From assembly GCA_023447635.1 (NCBI GenBank), contig JAEXNA010000233.1, positions 1 through 64,000 on the forward strand: DNA of 64,000 nucleotides. Direction: 5' to 3'. The translations under genes were made by a program, and so were the position numbers. Below, in pieces: positions 24,490 through 34,168 of the stretch. Under the pieces are notes generated by a model, which had not been told where the DNA came from, searched no databases, and saw only the letters and a program-made list of their open reading frames with translations. Position 1 is the stretch's first letter. Every line of letters begins with the position of its first letter. Origin of the DNA: Vulcanimicrobiota bacterium. GTDB lineage: Bacteria > Vulcanimicrobiota > Xenobia > Xenobiales > JADMJV01.

Positions 24490-25293
24490 TCACTGGACGC
24501 TGACGCCATCGTAGAAGGCGGTCAGCCGCTGCACCACGCGCTCGAGTTGGCGAACCACTTCGTTCGTGCCCGGGTAGCCCATGCGGTCGTATTCCCGTCG
24601 AAACTTCTGCCACTCGGGCAAGGTCTCGGTGATGTCGCTGTAGTCGCGTAGCAGTCGGTTTTCCAGGTCCCAGGCGGCCAGCACCAGGCGGCGGACCTGC
24701 AGTTCGTCGATGTTGTTCGGCTGGTTGAAGCCGATACCGAAAGCGGGGTTACGGCCGGCCTGCAGGCGAGAGACCAGGCGTCGCAGGTCGCGAATGTCGA
24801 TCAGCAGCGCCTGAGGGTTGGTGTACAGGTCGAAAGCGGGGTCGTCGTCGGCCAGTGGCTCGTCGGCCAGCGGCCCGGGTGTCATGGCCGCCTTTTGGTC
24901 GAAGCGCAGTCGCAGGTCGGTCAGACGTTGGTCGAGAGCCGCAACGTCGGCGAGGAGTTCGTCCACGGCGGCGGTGTCTTTGCCGGCGTCAGGGAGCAGG
25001 GAGTGAGAAGCCTGCAGGCGGCGTGCCGAGCTGCTCAGCTCGGTTTGCAGCGGCTTGACGGCGCTGGCGTCATTGCCCGAGAGCGCTTCGAGCAAGGCGG
25101 CCGAGCTCTGATGGAGCTGACGCAGGTCGTCGAGCGCCTGCTGCTCGCCCCAGCTGGCCGATGCGCTCCCGGCTCGGGTCGACAGCATCGCTGCCGAGCT
25201 ATCGCGGACTTCGAGCGCTGTGGTGCCCAGTGTCTGAGCCAACAACGGGCTGGTCATAGCGAACAGGAGCATACCGAGCAGAGACTTTTTCAT
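24490..25293 (-). CDS. Hypothetical secreted helical protein
   Basis: This 267-aa protein is read from the ATG that begins a signal peptide (MKKSLLGMLLFAMTSPLLAQ); the frame stays open upstream but lacks a leader there. The mature part is almost entirely helical with Ala/Leu/Gln/Asp-rich heptads (about 35-170) and a more ordered C-terminus. I know no matching family. A TATAGT box lies only six bases before the ATG, which could mean a very short or absent leader. A GGGGC-GTTT-GCCCC inverted repeat lies just beyond the stop. Confidence 0.65.
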   Translation of the reverse strand: MKKSLLGMLLFAMTSPLLAQTLGTTALEVRDSSAAMLSTRAGSASASWGEQQALDDLRQLHQSSAALLEALSGNDASAVKPLQTELSSSARRLQASHSLLPDAGKDTAAVDELLADVAALDQRLTDLRLRFDQKAAMTPGPLADEPLADDDPAFDLYTNPQALLIDIRDLRRLVSRLQAGRNPAFGIGFNQPNNIDELQVRRLVLAAWDLENRLLRDYSDITETLPEWQKFRREYDRMGYPGTNEVVRQLERVVQRLTAFYDGVSVQ

Positions 25294-25415
25294 GTGCGGA
25301 CTATAACACACCGGGTCGGATTTGGGGGCAGGTCGGGTTGGCGCCGACTTCGAGTCGAACATTACAGGATTCGATAACGGCAGGGTTTCCGCCCCTCGGA
25401 TAGCATCCCTCGAGC

Positions 25416-26729
25416 ATGAATGTTTGCATCGTTGGCACGGGTTATGTAGGTCTGGTCTCGGGCGCCTGTCTGGCCGAGATGGGGAACACGGTGATCTGCT
25501 GCGACCGTGAGGACCAGCGGATCGAAGCGCTCAAGAACGGCGAGCTTCCGTTCTTCGAGCCCGGTCTGGAAGAGGTGGTCGAGAGCAACGTGGGCGAGCA
25601 TCGCCTCTCCTTTACCACTGACCTGGCCGAGGCGGTGCGAGCTTCCTCCATCTGTTTCATCGCGGTGGGGACTCCCACGGCAGGGGATGGAGCGGCCGAC
25701 CTTTCCGCCGTGTTCGCCGTCGCCGAAGCGATCGCGAAGGCGATGGACGGCTATCGCATCATCGCCACCAAGAGTACGGTGCCGGTTGGCACGGGGGCGA
25801 AACTGCAAGAGTTAGTAGCTTCGCTGACCGACCATCCGTTTTCGATTGTGGCCAACCCCGAGTTCTTGAAGCAGGGCGACGCGGTCAATGATTTTCTCAA
25901 ACCCGACCGGGTCGTCATCGGAACCTCCGACCAGCGGGCTCGCGACGAGATGCGAGAGCTCTACTCTCCTTTCATGCGCACGGGCAACCGGATTGTCGAA
26001 ATGGATGTCGCCTCGGCCGAGATGACCAAGTATGCGGCCAACGCCTTTCTGGCTACGAAAATCAGCTTTATCAACGAGATGAGCCAGCTTTGCGAGCACG
26101 TCGGGGCCGATATCGACCTGGTTCGCGCCGGGATTGCCCGCGACCCGCGCATCGGTGGACACTTCCTGTTCCCCGGCGTCGGTTTCGGCGGATCGTGCCT
26201 GCCCAAAGATGTCCGCGCGCTGCTACAGACGGCGGGCGCCAGCGGCTGCGAGATGCCGGTGGTGGAAAGCTCGCTGCAGGTCAACGGACAGCAGTTGGAG
26301 TTCTTCTGGAACAAGATCGTGGCCCACTTCGAGGGCGACTTCCAAGGAAAGACGGTCGCTCTCTGGGGCCTTTCGTTCAAGCCTCGGACCGACGATATGC
26401 GTGAGGCTCCCTCGTTGGGAATCATCAAGCGTCTTCACGAGGCCGGCGCCACGGTCCGCGCTTTTGACCCCAAAGCGATGGAGAACGCTCGAAGAGAACT
26501 TGGAGAGATGGTCGAACTAGGAAGCGATGCCTTCGTGGTCTGCGAGGGAGCGGACGCGCTGATCATCTTGACCGAGTGGAACGAGTTCCGTCGACCCGGA
26601 TTCGAGCGCCTCAAGGGAGTCTTGAAATCGCCTGTGATCTTCGATGGCCGCAACCTGTACGAGCCGCCGATGATGGCTCAGCGAGGGTTTGTCTACCACA
26701 GCATCGGACGGGCTACCGTCACGCCATAA
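25416..26729 (+). CDS. ugd: UDP-glucose/GDP-mannose 6-dehydrogenase family enzyme
   Basis: This 437-aa protein has full family length. The NAD-binding fold opens with CIVGTGYVGLVSGACLAE. The catalytic Cys261 lies in FGGSCLPKD, and the C-terminal domain has LSFKPRTDDMREAPS. The enzyme oxidises a nucleotide sugar, most likely UDP-glucose, in two steps to the uronic acid for exopolysaccharide or LPS. GDP-mannose as substrate is not excluded. It is a single-gene unit, with its 3' end overlapping the convergent membrane protein gene by 11 bp. Confidence 0.95.
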   Translation: MNVCIVGTGYVGLVSGACLAEMGNTVICCDREDQRIEALKNGELPFFEPGLEEVVESNVGEHRLSFTTDLAEAVRASSICFIAVGTPTAGDGAADLSAVFAVAEAIAKAMDGYRIIATKSTVPVGTGAKLQELVASLTDHPFSIVANPEFLKQGDAVNDFLKPDRVVIGTSDQRARDEMRELYSPFMRTGNRIVEMDVASAEMTKYAANAFLATKISFINEMSQLCEHVGADIDLVRAGIARDPRIGGHFLFPGVGFGGSCLPKDVRALLQTAGASGCEMPVVESSLQVNGQQLEFFWNKIVAHFEGDFQGKTVALWGLSFKPRTDDMREAPSLGIIKRLHEAGATVRAFDPKAMENARRELGEMVELGSDAFVVCEGADALIILTEWNEFRRPGFERLKGVLKSPVIFDGRNLYEPPMMAQRGFVYHSIGRATVTP

Positions 26730-27003
26730 AGCTTGCGACCTTGGTGCCGAGGGCCACTCCCAAGGTGGTAGCCGGCAAAGACACCTTGATCGAGCGATGG
26801 GCCGTCAGGCCAGCGCCCAGGGCCGCTCCGGCGGAAACAATAAAGACCAGGGGCGCCTGATCCATCATCACGATCAGCAGCAGCAAGGGGAGTAAAAACG
26901 CGCCCCACACCTTGCCTCGGTGAGGGCATTCCCCGTACTTGTGGGCGTAGTGGCGTCCGACAAAAAGTCCGAGAACGCCGAGAAGGGCGGGCAAGTACGT
27001 CAT
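26719..27003 (-). CDS. Small hypothetical membrane protein
   Basis: This 94-aa protein has three hydrophobic segments (about 3-17, 34-47 and 50-90 with a polar break). The loop HKYGECPHRGKVWG contains Cys and His residues that could bind a metal. No family is recognised. It overlaps ugd by 11 bp at the 3' ends and lies 59 bp from the M1 peptidase gene on the same strand. Confidence 0.55.
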   Translation of the reverse strand: MTYLPALLGVLGLFVGRHYAHKYGECPHRGKVWGAFLLPLLLLIVMMDQAPLVFIVSAGAALGAGLTAHRSIKVSLPATTLGVALGTKVASFMA

Positions 27004-27062
27004 GACCGCATGGATTCTGGCGTCTCCCCCTCCCCCCTGCGATTTCCCTCAGGTCCGTCGAC

Positions 27063-28442
27063 TCAGGCTGGAACGGCGGGCAGTTTCTCGCTATAGATCC
27101 ACTTGTCGAAGAACGGCTTCATGTCTTTACCGCCGATCTCCGAAGCGATGGCCATCAGGTCCTGAGTGGAGGCAGTGCTGTCGTGATGGCGCTCCTGATA
27201 GGTTTTGAGAGTCGTGAAGAACGCCTCGTCGCCCAGTTCGCGGCGTAAGGCGTGGACGGCCAGCATGCCGCCTTGATAGATTTTGGTGTCGAACAGGCCG
27301 TCGGCTTTGGGTTCGCCGATAGGTTCGCGGCGGCCGTATGTGCGAACCTGGGCTTCGGCGCGGTGAAGCCGCTTAGCCAGGGCCTCGGGGCCGCCTTTAT
27401 GTTCGGCCCAGAGCGCTTCAGAGTAAGAGGCCAGCCCTTCGTTGAGCCAGATGTCTTTCCAGTCCGAGGGCGAGACGGAGTTGCCGAACCAGTGGTGGGC
27501 CAGTTCATGGACCAGCACGGTCTCTCCGCCGCGACGGCCGTTGACGATGCCGCGGTCGTAGAGCGGCAGGGTCTGGGTTTCCAGCGCGGCAGCGCCGCCC
27601 AGGTTAGTGTCCATCACGATGTTACCGTACGACTCGAAGGGGTACTTGCCGAACTTCTCGCTGAAGAACTCCATCATTTCGGGAACGCGGCCGAAGTCGT
27701 GGGAAGCTTTGTCGGCGATGTCGGGCGGGAAGTAGTTGCGAATAGGGGTCCCGTCGGCGGCTTTGACGTCTTCGGAGACGTAGTTGCCGACGTGCACGGT
27801 GGCCAGATAGCTGGCCATGGGGTCGCGCGCTTCGAAGTTATAGGTGCGAGATTCGTCGTGCTCTTCCATGGAGGTCAGCACGCCGTTAGCGGCTGCTACC
27901 TGAGGCTTCGGAACGTTGATAGAGAAGGAGTAGGTGGCTTTGTCTTTGGGGTGGTCGTTGACAGGCAGCCAGCCCCGCGTGCCGTCGGGCTCGGAGACCA
28001 CGAAGCTGCCGCCCTCGAACTGGTTCCAGCCCAGGGTCACGGGAGCGTGTTTGGAGGGGAACGGCTTGGGCTGTCCGTCGTATTTGACGTCGACCGAGAA
28101 CTTCTCGCCCTTTGCCAGGTGCGAGTCGATGATCAACTCCTGGTCCTCGCGCTTGTAGGGCACCTCTTTGCCGTTGACCAGTACCTTCTCGATGTCGAAG
28201 CCGACGAAGTCCAGGCTGAACGAGTCGAGGTCCTGGGTCGCTACGGCGGTCATCACCGAACGGGCGTCGAGCGAGCCGTCCTTGCCCACGATCAGGTCGG
28301 CGTCGTAGTGCTGTGCATCGTAGCCCTCGTTGCCGATGCCCGGAACGCGGCTGTCGCCAAGCGTGGTGCGGGCCTTATTCTCTCCGGCGTTGTGAACAGG
28401 AGGGTGGAAGTGGTGGGCGCGGGACATATGATGAATGCACAT
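27063..28442 (-). CDS. M1-family zinc aminopeptidase
   Basis: This 459-aa protein carries the gluzincin signature H312-E-x-x-H316 followed by Glu335 (HELAHHW ... WLNEGLASY). The substrate-anchoring GGAAALETQT replaces the usual GAMEN, as in M1 subfamilies that lack it. The N-terminal beta domain spans about 35-225. The C-terminal helical domain of full-length M1 enzymes is absent, so the protein stops soon after the catalytic domain. No signal peptide is seen. ATG 28442 and ATG 28427 are both possible starts. Confidence 0.9.
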   Translation of the reverse strand: MCIHHMSRAHHFHPPVHNAGENKARTTLGDSRVPGIGNEGYDAQHYDADLIVGKDGSLDARSVMTAVATQDLDSFSLDFVGFDIEKVLVNGKEVPYKREDQELIIDSHLAKGEKFSVDVKYDGQPKPFPSKHAPVTLGWNQFEGGSFVVSEPDGTRGWLPVNDHPKDKATYSFSINVPKPQVAAANGVLTSMEEHDESRTYNFEARDPMASYLATVHVGNYVSEDVKAADGTPIRNYFPPDIADKASHDFGRVPEMMEFFSEKFGKYPFESYGNIVMDTNLGGAAALETQTLPLYDRGIVNGRRGGETVLVHELAHHWFGNSVSPSDWKDIWLNEGLASYSEALWAEHKGGPEALAKRLHRAEAQVRTYGRREPIGEPKADGLFDTKIYQGGMLAVHALRRELGDEAFFTTLKTYQERHHDSTASTQDLMAIASEIGGKDMKPFFDKWIYSEKLPAVPA

Positions 28443-28663
28443 TACCTCTCGAGTATCGCTTCCGCCGGCGCCGGAGACATCACAGAATTTTTAACAGGCG
28501 GTCAGGCCCGCGCTGAAACTTTCCGGCGGGCGAAGCTGCGAGGGTATGGGCGCGACGGTATAGGTCGACTGGAAACCAGGGCACGTTTCTGCTCTCCGCC
28601 AGATGGTTGACGCTAGAGTCAAGACTATTCCCGAGGACCATCCTCAGAGGTGGAGGAGATCCG

Positions 28664-29251
28664 ATGCGCCACAAACATCGCCAAGAAAACCCGCAGGACC
28701 ATACGATCTATCACGAGCGGCAGTACCCCCAGTACGGCCCTAATTTCGAGCACCCCGAAGAGAGCATCTCGCGCCACTGGTCCGTCGCCTACCTGGTGTT
28801 GACCCTTTTCGCTTTCCTGAGCGTGTGGGGTCTGGCCAGAGTTCATGACGCCGACACGACGCCTGGGATGCAAGCCTTCAGCGTTCCGAGCTATTCGATG
28901 CAGCCCTCGGAAAGCCTGACGGCTAGCCGTGCCCCCGAGGGCGACTTTCGCCCTGCGCCAGTGGGGGAGCCACTCCGACCTTCGGCCCAGGAGCAAGAGC
29001 TGAGCCGGTCGCTGGCTCGCTTGGACAGTGAGATGGACCGCACCGGCCGACTGGCCCAGCGGGTCGGTCAGGAAGAAGCCTATTCGACCCTGGCGGTAAA
29101 ACACCAGGAACTCGAGCAGGCCGTCTCTGACCGAAGCGTTCCCTGGACCGACCAGGAGCGCGCCGACCTGGATTTGAGGGCACGCACCCTTCAGGCCGAA
29201 CTGACCAAGTTCTCGAACGAACTCGAAGAGATCGCTGCCGTTCAGCTCTGA
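28664..29251 (+). CDS. Membrane-anchored coiled-coil protein (paralogue of 39457-40368)
   Basis: This 195-aa protein starts at an ATG preceded by GGAGGAG. A charged, His/Gln-rich cytosolic head (1-40) is followed by one membrane helix (about 42-62, VAYLVLTLFAFLSVWGLA) and a low-complexity stretch. A Glu/Leu/Gln-rich coiled coil fills about 115-190. The same order and similar residues occur in the protein at 39457-40368, so the two are paralogues. The function is unknown. It could be a membrane-tethered structural or signalling partner. Confidence 0.65.
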   Translation: MRHKHRQENPQDHTIYHERQYPQYGPNFEHPEESISRHWSVAYLVLTLFAFLSVWGLARVHDADTTPGMQAFSVPSYSMQPSESLTASRAPEGDFRPAPVGEPLRPSAQEQELSRSLARLDSEMDRTGRLAQRVGQEEAYSTLAVKHQELEQAVSDRSVPWTDQERADLDLRARTLQAELTKFSNELEEIAAVQL

Positions 29252-29336
29252 TGGGACCGAAGACAGACTGAGGAGCAAGGGTCTGACCTGGTAGTCTGGT
29301 AACTTCGCCGATACAACTGAGCTTGCCCGGGCGTTT

Positions 29337-30308
29337 ATGCTGGGGCCGAGCTCTTTTATGCGTATGGCAGGCCCCACATATTCCGTGCTCGCCGAAGGCC
29401 GCCGGATCGACCGTCCTCACATGGCCGCGGACGGTCGCCACGTGGTTTGGACCCAGCAGGTCGAGGGGCAGCAAGACCTGTTCTTGGCCCGAGACGGCGA
29501 GGTCGAGCGACTCACGAATTCACCGGAGAATGAAGGTTTCTCCATGGTCAGCGATGGTGCTGAAACCGTCGCCTTCACCCGCCGGGACACGGAGTCCAAT
29601 GTCTGGCAGCTTCACTTGAGGCGCCACGGGGCGGAAGCGACCCTGGAAGGCAGCGGCCACCACGTGCAAAGCGCGGCGCTTTCGGCCGACGGGGCGCATG
29701 TCGCCTGGGAAGACTACGGCCACATCCGTCGCAGCGAGACCGAGTCCGCGTTGCAGCCCGGGGTCAAGCCCCAGCACGGCGACCACGACGCTCGTCAGCG
29801 CAAGCCTCAGCTCTCCGGGGACGGCGCCACCCTGCTGTACCAGGTGAGCGACCTCGATAGCGCCGAGTCGCATCTGGTGATTGAGCGAGATGGTCGGACC
29901 CTCGAGGAGATCGACAACAACACTGACGCCCCTACGGCGCTGAGCCCAAGCGGGAATCTGGTGGTTTTCCCGACCACCGATGAACAGGGGTTCCACGACC
30001 TCTCGCTGCTGGACCTGCGCACGGGACAGACCACGGTGATCAGCGCCGAACCCGAGGCGGACGAGGCTCAGCCCAGTGTCGACGATCAGGGGAACATCGT
30101 TTTTCAGATGACTCGCTACGACGAGCAGTCTCAGCCCGTGCGTTCCTTGATGTATCGCGACGGCGCGGGCTTGCGCGAGTTGGTACCCGCCGAAGCTGAA
30201 TGGGAGCCCAGCCTGCCCCAACTCTCGGCCGACGGCCGAACTTTGCTCTGGCTGGCCACCTCTAAGAGCGATCCCGAGCATCGCCAGATTCGTCAGACGA
30301 CCCTCTGA
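29337..30308 (+). CDS. TolB-like beta-propeller repeat protein
   Basis: This 323-aa protein is built from about six to seven repeats of the TolB/PD40 type. The recurring pattern is LSADGxxVxW or LSxDGxxLLY followed by xLxLxDL (for example HMAADGRHVVWTQQ and QLSADGRTLLWLA). No signal peptide is visible, although ATG 29358 or 29364 could also be the start. The family mediates protein binding, often in the periplasm. A decayed Rpn nuclease gene begins only about ten bases after its stop. Confidence 0.75.
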   Translation: MLGPSSFMRMAGPTYSVLAEGRRIDRPHMAADGRHVVWTQQVEGQQDLFLARDGEVERLTNSPENEGFSMVSDGAETVAFTRRDTESNVWQLHLRRHGAEATLEGSGHHVQSAALSADGAHVAWEDYGHIRRSETESALQPGVKPQHGDHDARQRKPQLSGDGATLLYQVSDLDSAESHLVIERDGRTLEEIDNNTDAPTALSPSGNLVVFPTTDEQGFHDLSLLDLRTGQTTVISAEPEADEAQPSVDDQGNIVFQMTRYDEQSQPVRSLMYRDGAGLRELVPAEAEWEPSLPQLSADGRTLLWLATSKSDPEHRQIRQTTL

Positions 30309-30318
30309 AGTCCGCGAG

Positions 30319-30975
30319 GACCGGTCGCTGCTGACCCTGGCGGTACTGGCGGACCGGGACCCCGACTGGAAGCCGAACTCGTACTCGAGGAGCTTTGCCG
30401 GGAGCCGCTTGGAGTTTCAGTTCCCCGTCGTCAAGCTGCGGGAGTACTCTAATCAGGTTTTCTGGCTGACGCATTCTCGCAACCCGTTTGCCTTGCTGAC
30501 CGCAGCTACGCTTTACGGACAGGAGGCAAGAGCTGATTCGGTTCAGCGGGAAGAGAGCAAGTTCCACATGGTCAAGGCGCTCCATCGACTCGGTCTGGGC
30601 CGCCAGGACATCCTGGCGTTCTTTCGACTGGTCGACGCCGTACTGACTCTCTCGACGGAGCGACAGATGAGTTTCCAGACGCGGGTCGAAGATTATGAGA
30701 AGGAGATGGATATGCCATACATCACGAGCTTCGAGCAAAGTGGAATCGAAAAGGGTCGGGCAGAGGGCCGGGTCGAGGGCCGTGCTGAGGGCCAGAGAGA
30801 AGCGTTGCTGGAGACGCTGACCAGCATACTGAAAGCTCGCTTCGGAGAACCAGCTCTCGCTGTTTGCGATTTGCTTTCCGAGTTGGGTCTCGAAAGGTTG
30901 AAGCCTCTGCCCTTGCTGGCCGCAACGGAGGAATCTCTCGAGCAGTTCCGCGCGCGACTTCAGGCCCTAACTTAG
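30319..30975 (+). pseudogene. 5'-truncated Rpn-family PD-(D/E)XK nuclease gene
   Basis: The frame aligns with the second half of the intact copy at 34169-35194, from the DRPLATLVILAD position to the end: shared NPFALL, VKALHRLGL, EDYEKEMDMPYIT, EKGR and GRAEGQREAL. The catalytic N-terminal half is missing, and homology begins eleven bases after the stop of the preceding gene. A TTG at 30409 could still start a 188-aa fragment with no nuclease motif. The repeat region is also shorter (three EGR units). It is probably the residue of an insertion or recombination event. Confidence 0.8.
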
Positions 30976-32193
30976 CAGCGCCAGGTTCTGCCCCTCCCAG
31001 CCGGGAAACAGTTCGGCCGTGCGGGCCAGTCCCAGGTGTTGTCCCGCCACCCCGGCGAAGGCGGCACGAAAGTCCGTAGTCACGGGCAGGTCGCGGCCGT
31101 CCTCTAAGGCGTCACGCTGCAGCGAGCCGATCTGCCCGCGAACCACACCGCCCTGGACCGAATCGCCCAGCACGAATATACACGAGGCGCGACCGTGGTC
31201 GGTCCCGCCCGAGCCGTTCTGCGCCACCGTCCGCCCGAACTCGGTCATGGTCATCAGCACCACGTCGGACTGGCGTCCTCCCAGGTCGCTCCAGAACGCC
31301 GCAATCGAGCGGGCCAGGTCCGAGCCGCGTTGAGCAAAAGCGCCCCGCGCCTGACCCTGGCCGCGATGAGTGTCCCAGCCGTTCGACTCGGCGAAGGCGA
31401 TCTCCAAGCCCACGTCATTCTTGATCAGAAAGGCGATCTGCCGCAGCGAGGCGCCCAGCGGAGAGTTCGGGTAGGCAGCCGTGGTCTTATAGGCAGCGTA
31501 GCGTTTCTCTGACAACAGATCCATGGCCGCGAAGGCGTCTCCGCCGCTCCGCTGTAGCGACTTCTGCGAAGCCTGCTGGTAGAGCGCCTCCAGGCTCTGA
31601 CCAGCGCCGGCTCCACCTGCTCCCGACCCCGCCTTCAGGCGGAACTCTTCCAGGGACGAGATCGCCAGCGCGGGCTGGTTGCCGTAGAGTGAGCGAGGTA
31701 GCGCCTCGGTGATAGCCACTGATTGGAACGGCGTCGCCTCGTGTCCGAGCATCCCGGCCGCTCGGTTCAGCCAACCCGAGGCGGTGCCTTTGCGCCCCGG
31801 GGTGCCCGACTCCATGTAGTCTTGAGCGTCGAAGTGCGAGCGGGTGGTGTCGGGAGAGCCCACGCCGTGTACGATGGCGAGCTGCTTCTCCTTGAAGAAC
31901 GGGGCCAGCGGCGCCAGACTGGGATGCAGTCCGAAGCGACCGTCCAGCGGCAGCACCTCGGCGCGCGGCAGCAAAAGTTGGGGACGCAGCGCGGCCAGCG
32001 CCGGATCATCGAGCGGCTGAACCGCGGTCAAACCGTCCATGGCGCCCCGCTGAAACACCGTGACCAGCGTCTTGCGTCGCCCGCCCGAAGGGGTGGCCGC
32101 CGAGGCTCGGGTAAGGAACAGCGGGGTCCCGCCCCAGCCAAACGACATGACCGCCAGGGCCCCCGTTTTCAAAAATGCGCGTCTCGTCCACAT
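30967..32193 (-). CDS. DUF1501 protein with Tat signal
   Basis: This 408-aa protein begins MWTRRAFLKTG, a twin-arginine signal with a hydrophobic run to about residue 33, so it is exported folded. The DUF1501 body is typical: VTVFQRGAMDGLTAVQPL, HSHFDAQDYMESGT-like segment and a GGTDHGRA metal-site-like motif near the end (alkaline-phosphatase-like fold). It lies six bases after the DUF1800 gene, the usual partner. The two families co-occur in many bacteria, and their shared function is unknown. The 3' end overlaps the Rpn remnant by 9 bp. Confidence 0.92.
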   Translation of the reverse strand: MWTRRAFLKTGALAVMSFGWGGTPLFLTRASAATPSGGRRKTLVTVFQRGAMDGLTAVQPLDDPALAALRPQLLLPRAEVLPLDGRFGLHPSLAPLAPFFKEKQLAIVHGVGSPDTTRSHFDAQDYMESGTPGRKGTASGWLNRAAGMLGHEATPFQSVAITEALPRSLYGNQPALAISSLEEFRLKAGSGAGGAGAGQSLEALYQQASQKSLQRSGGDAFAAMDLLSEKRYAAYKTTAAYPNSPLGASLRQIAFLIKNDVGLEIAFAESNGWDTHRGQGQARGAFAQRGSDLARSIAAFWSDLGGRQSDVVLMTMTEFGRTVAQNGSGGTDHGRASCIFVLGDSVQGGVVRGQIGSLQRDALEDGRDLPVTTDFRAAFAGVAGQHLGLARTAELFPGWEGQNLALLS

Positions 32194-32199
32194 GTCCCG

Positions 32200-33918
32200 T
32201 TACCTCCTCTGAAAATCCGGCGAGCCCAGCACCAGGCCCAGCATGTTCGCCGTCTCCTGACGAGCCGGCGGCACCGTCATCGGCTTCACGGCAAGACCCG
32301 GAAGCTTCCCGCCGAGGTTGCCTTTCATCTCGGGTCGCGCCGGCTTTTCCAGCTCGACCTCCTGGCCCCGGCCGGCCAGCGGCTGAAGCTTCTCCAGCAC
32401 GGGTGCTGGATCACGCGCGGGCAGCGCCAGCACGACCGCGGCCTGCAGCGAGTCCACCGCCGGAACCGTGTAAGAGAACCCCAGCACCTGGCCCCGAGCC
32501 GCCTCCAGGGCAAAATTCATCCGCTGCAGCACCGTGCCCGAGTTGACCCAGGCCTCGGCACGGTCGGGGAAGCCCGTTGGCGCCTGGTAGTTGAACAGCG
32601 GCTGCCCCATCCCGGCCAGCCAGGCATACAGCTGCGGGGTCGGCTCGAGGTCGGCGTCCAGGATGCGCGCCGCGCTGACCACCAGCTCTAAGGGGCTTTT
32701 TACCTTGGCGCCTCGGGCCGACTCTTGCCAGAATTCATCGGATTTGGCGATGGCTCGCAGCATCGCCCGCGTATCTCCACCTGACTGCAAAAACGTTTCG
32801 CTCAAGCGCTGCACCAGCGCCTCGTCGGGCTGGTCGCCGACAAAGCGCACCGCCAGTTTGCGGGCCAGATGGCGCGCGGTCGATCGATGAGCGGCCACCA
32901 TGTCGAGCAGTCGCTCGCCTTCGTCCTGTCCGCGACCGGCCGGGAAGGCGGTTCCCAGCACGATCTTGGCGCCCGCGTCGTGCAGCGGCGCGGCGAACAG
33001 GAAATCGCCCGATGCCGCCAGCCCCATCGCCTCGCCCCGGCTGGCCAGCTGCTGCATCTGCTTCTCCCGTTCGTAAGGCACCACCGTCCAGCCGGTCAGA
33101 ACACGAGCCGACTCGGTGACGTCGTTCTGGGTGTAGCCGCCGTCCACACCCAGGGTGTGCAGCTCCAGCAGTTCCCGCGCATAGTTCTCGTTGAGCCCTT
33201 TGCGTCGTCCTTTCATCGCCTGGCTCGAAGTCGCCGCGTCGGCGCCGGCCGTCGAGGTCGCGTTGTCGAGATACCAGAGCATGGCCGGGTGTTTCGCGGT
33301 AGCCCCAAGCAGCGTCCGGAACGAGCCCAGGGCGTTGGGTCGAAGCGCGTCCCGCTCGTAGGCCAGGACGAAGCGGCGCGCCTTGTTGTTGCTGAGCGAG
33401 ACGTTGAAGTGGTTGAACCAGAATTCGGTCATCACTTCGCGTAGCTGCGCCTGCGAGTAGCGTGCGTGGTACAGCTTTTGCGCGAACAGGGTGGTCCCCA
33501 GCTCCTTCAGAGGTCGAGCGCCTTGCTTTTCCATCGCTTCGCGCAGCTCGCGTCCGTTCTCCACCGGATCTCCGGCCTTGCGCGCCTGAGCCTTCACCTG
33601 GTTGGGGAGGGGGTAGGTGGAGGTGATCTCACGAGCCGTCATCTTGTAGGCCGGCGGTAGGGTGGAGAGGCGAGTCTTCAGCTCGGCCTCGGGGAAGGTC
33701 GCCGTGAGCTGGCTCTCGAGCCAGGCCTCCAGTCCGTCGTTGGCGACCGCCTGGACCTGGCCGGGTTCGGCTCCCAAACTGAAGCGCGAAAGAAGGTGAG
33801 CGGCCGCCTCTTCTTTGCTCCAGCCGTGGCGAGCGTAGGGCAGTTCGGCCATCGCGGGCGCGGCGATTCCTCCCCATCCCAGCAGCAGACAGCTGAATCC
33901 CAAAAGCATCTTTCTCAT
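32200..33918 (-). CDS. DUF1800 secreted protein
   Basis: This 572-aa protein starts at an ATG preceded by AAGGAGAA and has a signal peptide (MRKMLLGFSCLLLGWGGIAAPAMA). DUF1800 hallmarks follow: AAHLLSRFSLGA near the start, MTEFWFNHFNVS, NENYARELLELHTLGVDGGYTQNDV, and a C-terminal GWTVVP...AGPPGWP-like region with FNYQAPTGFPD. It precedes DUF1501 in a two-gene operon. The upstream open frame to 34089 lacks a signal sequence and I do not include it. The function of the pair is unknown. Confidence 0.92.
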   Translation of the reverse strand: MRKMLLGFSCLLLGWGGIAAPAMAELPYARHGWSKEEAAAHLLSRFSLGAEPGQVQAVANDGLEAWLESQLTATFPEAELKTRLSTLPPAYKMTAREITSTYPLPNQVKAQARKAGDPVENGRELREAMEKQGARPLKELGTTLFAQKLYHARYSQAQLREVMTEFWFNHFNVSLSNNKARRFVLAYERDALRPNALGSFRTLLGATAKHPAMLWYLDNATSTAGADAATSSQAMKGRRKGLNENYARELLELHTLGVDGGYTQNDVTESARVLTGWTVVPYEREKQMQQLASRGEAMGLAASGDFLFAAPLHDAGAKIVLGTAFPAGRGQDEGERLLDMVAAHRSTARHLARKLAVRFVGDQPDEALVQRLSETFLQSGGDTRAMLRAIAKSDEFWQESARGAKVKSPLELVVSAARILDADLEPTPQLYAWLAGMGQPLFNYQAPTGFPDRAEAWVNSGTVLQRMNFALEAARGQVLGFSYTVPAVDSLQAAVVLALPARDPAPVLEKLQPLAGRGQEVELEKPARPEMKGNLGGKLPGLAVKPMTVPPARQETANMLGLVLGSPDFQRR

Positions 33919-34087
33919 AGGTTCTCCTTCCCCAACTCCAGTGTAGACCACGAAGCTTTGCCGAAGTTGCCCGAAGTCTGAAGCGCAGCTAAAGAGACGT
34001 GTGAACTCAAGAGCGCCGCGAAAACCGCGTACAGCCCGCTCCCCAACAGGCTTCGCCTTGTCCCGATTCTCGTCTGGACAGAACGAC

Positions 34088-34107
34088 ACAAGAATTTAAC
34101 TTCTTGT
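34088..34107. promoter_or_regulatory. Perfect 7-bp inverted repeat in divergent spacer
   Basis: ACAAGAA-TTTAAC-TTCTTGT is a perfect inverted repeat in the spacer between the DUF1800 and Rpn genes. It could be an operator or an mRNA hairpin. The rest of the 250-bp spacer (33919-34168) holds no gene I can support. Confidence 0.45.
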
Positions 34108-34168
34108 CCGAAGGCAGACTGATGCCCTGAGGGTGATAGTGCACTTACCAATTTCTGGAGGTGCCGTT

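Noticed and set aside
27252..28610. Long plus-strand open frame opposite the M1 peptidase
   Set aside because: It has no motif and biased composition; the opposite strand carries a full HExxH...E peptidase.
30409..30975. Functional 188-aa Rpn protein from TTG 30409
   Set aside because: The catalytic half present in the intact paralogue is missing and there is no clear ribosome-binding site, so it is called a remnant.
33919..34089. N-terminal extension of the DUF1800 protein to ATG 34089
   Set aside because: It would bury the signal peptide after 57 residues, and ATG 33918 has a good Shine-Dalgarno sequence.
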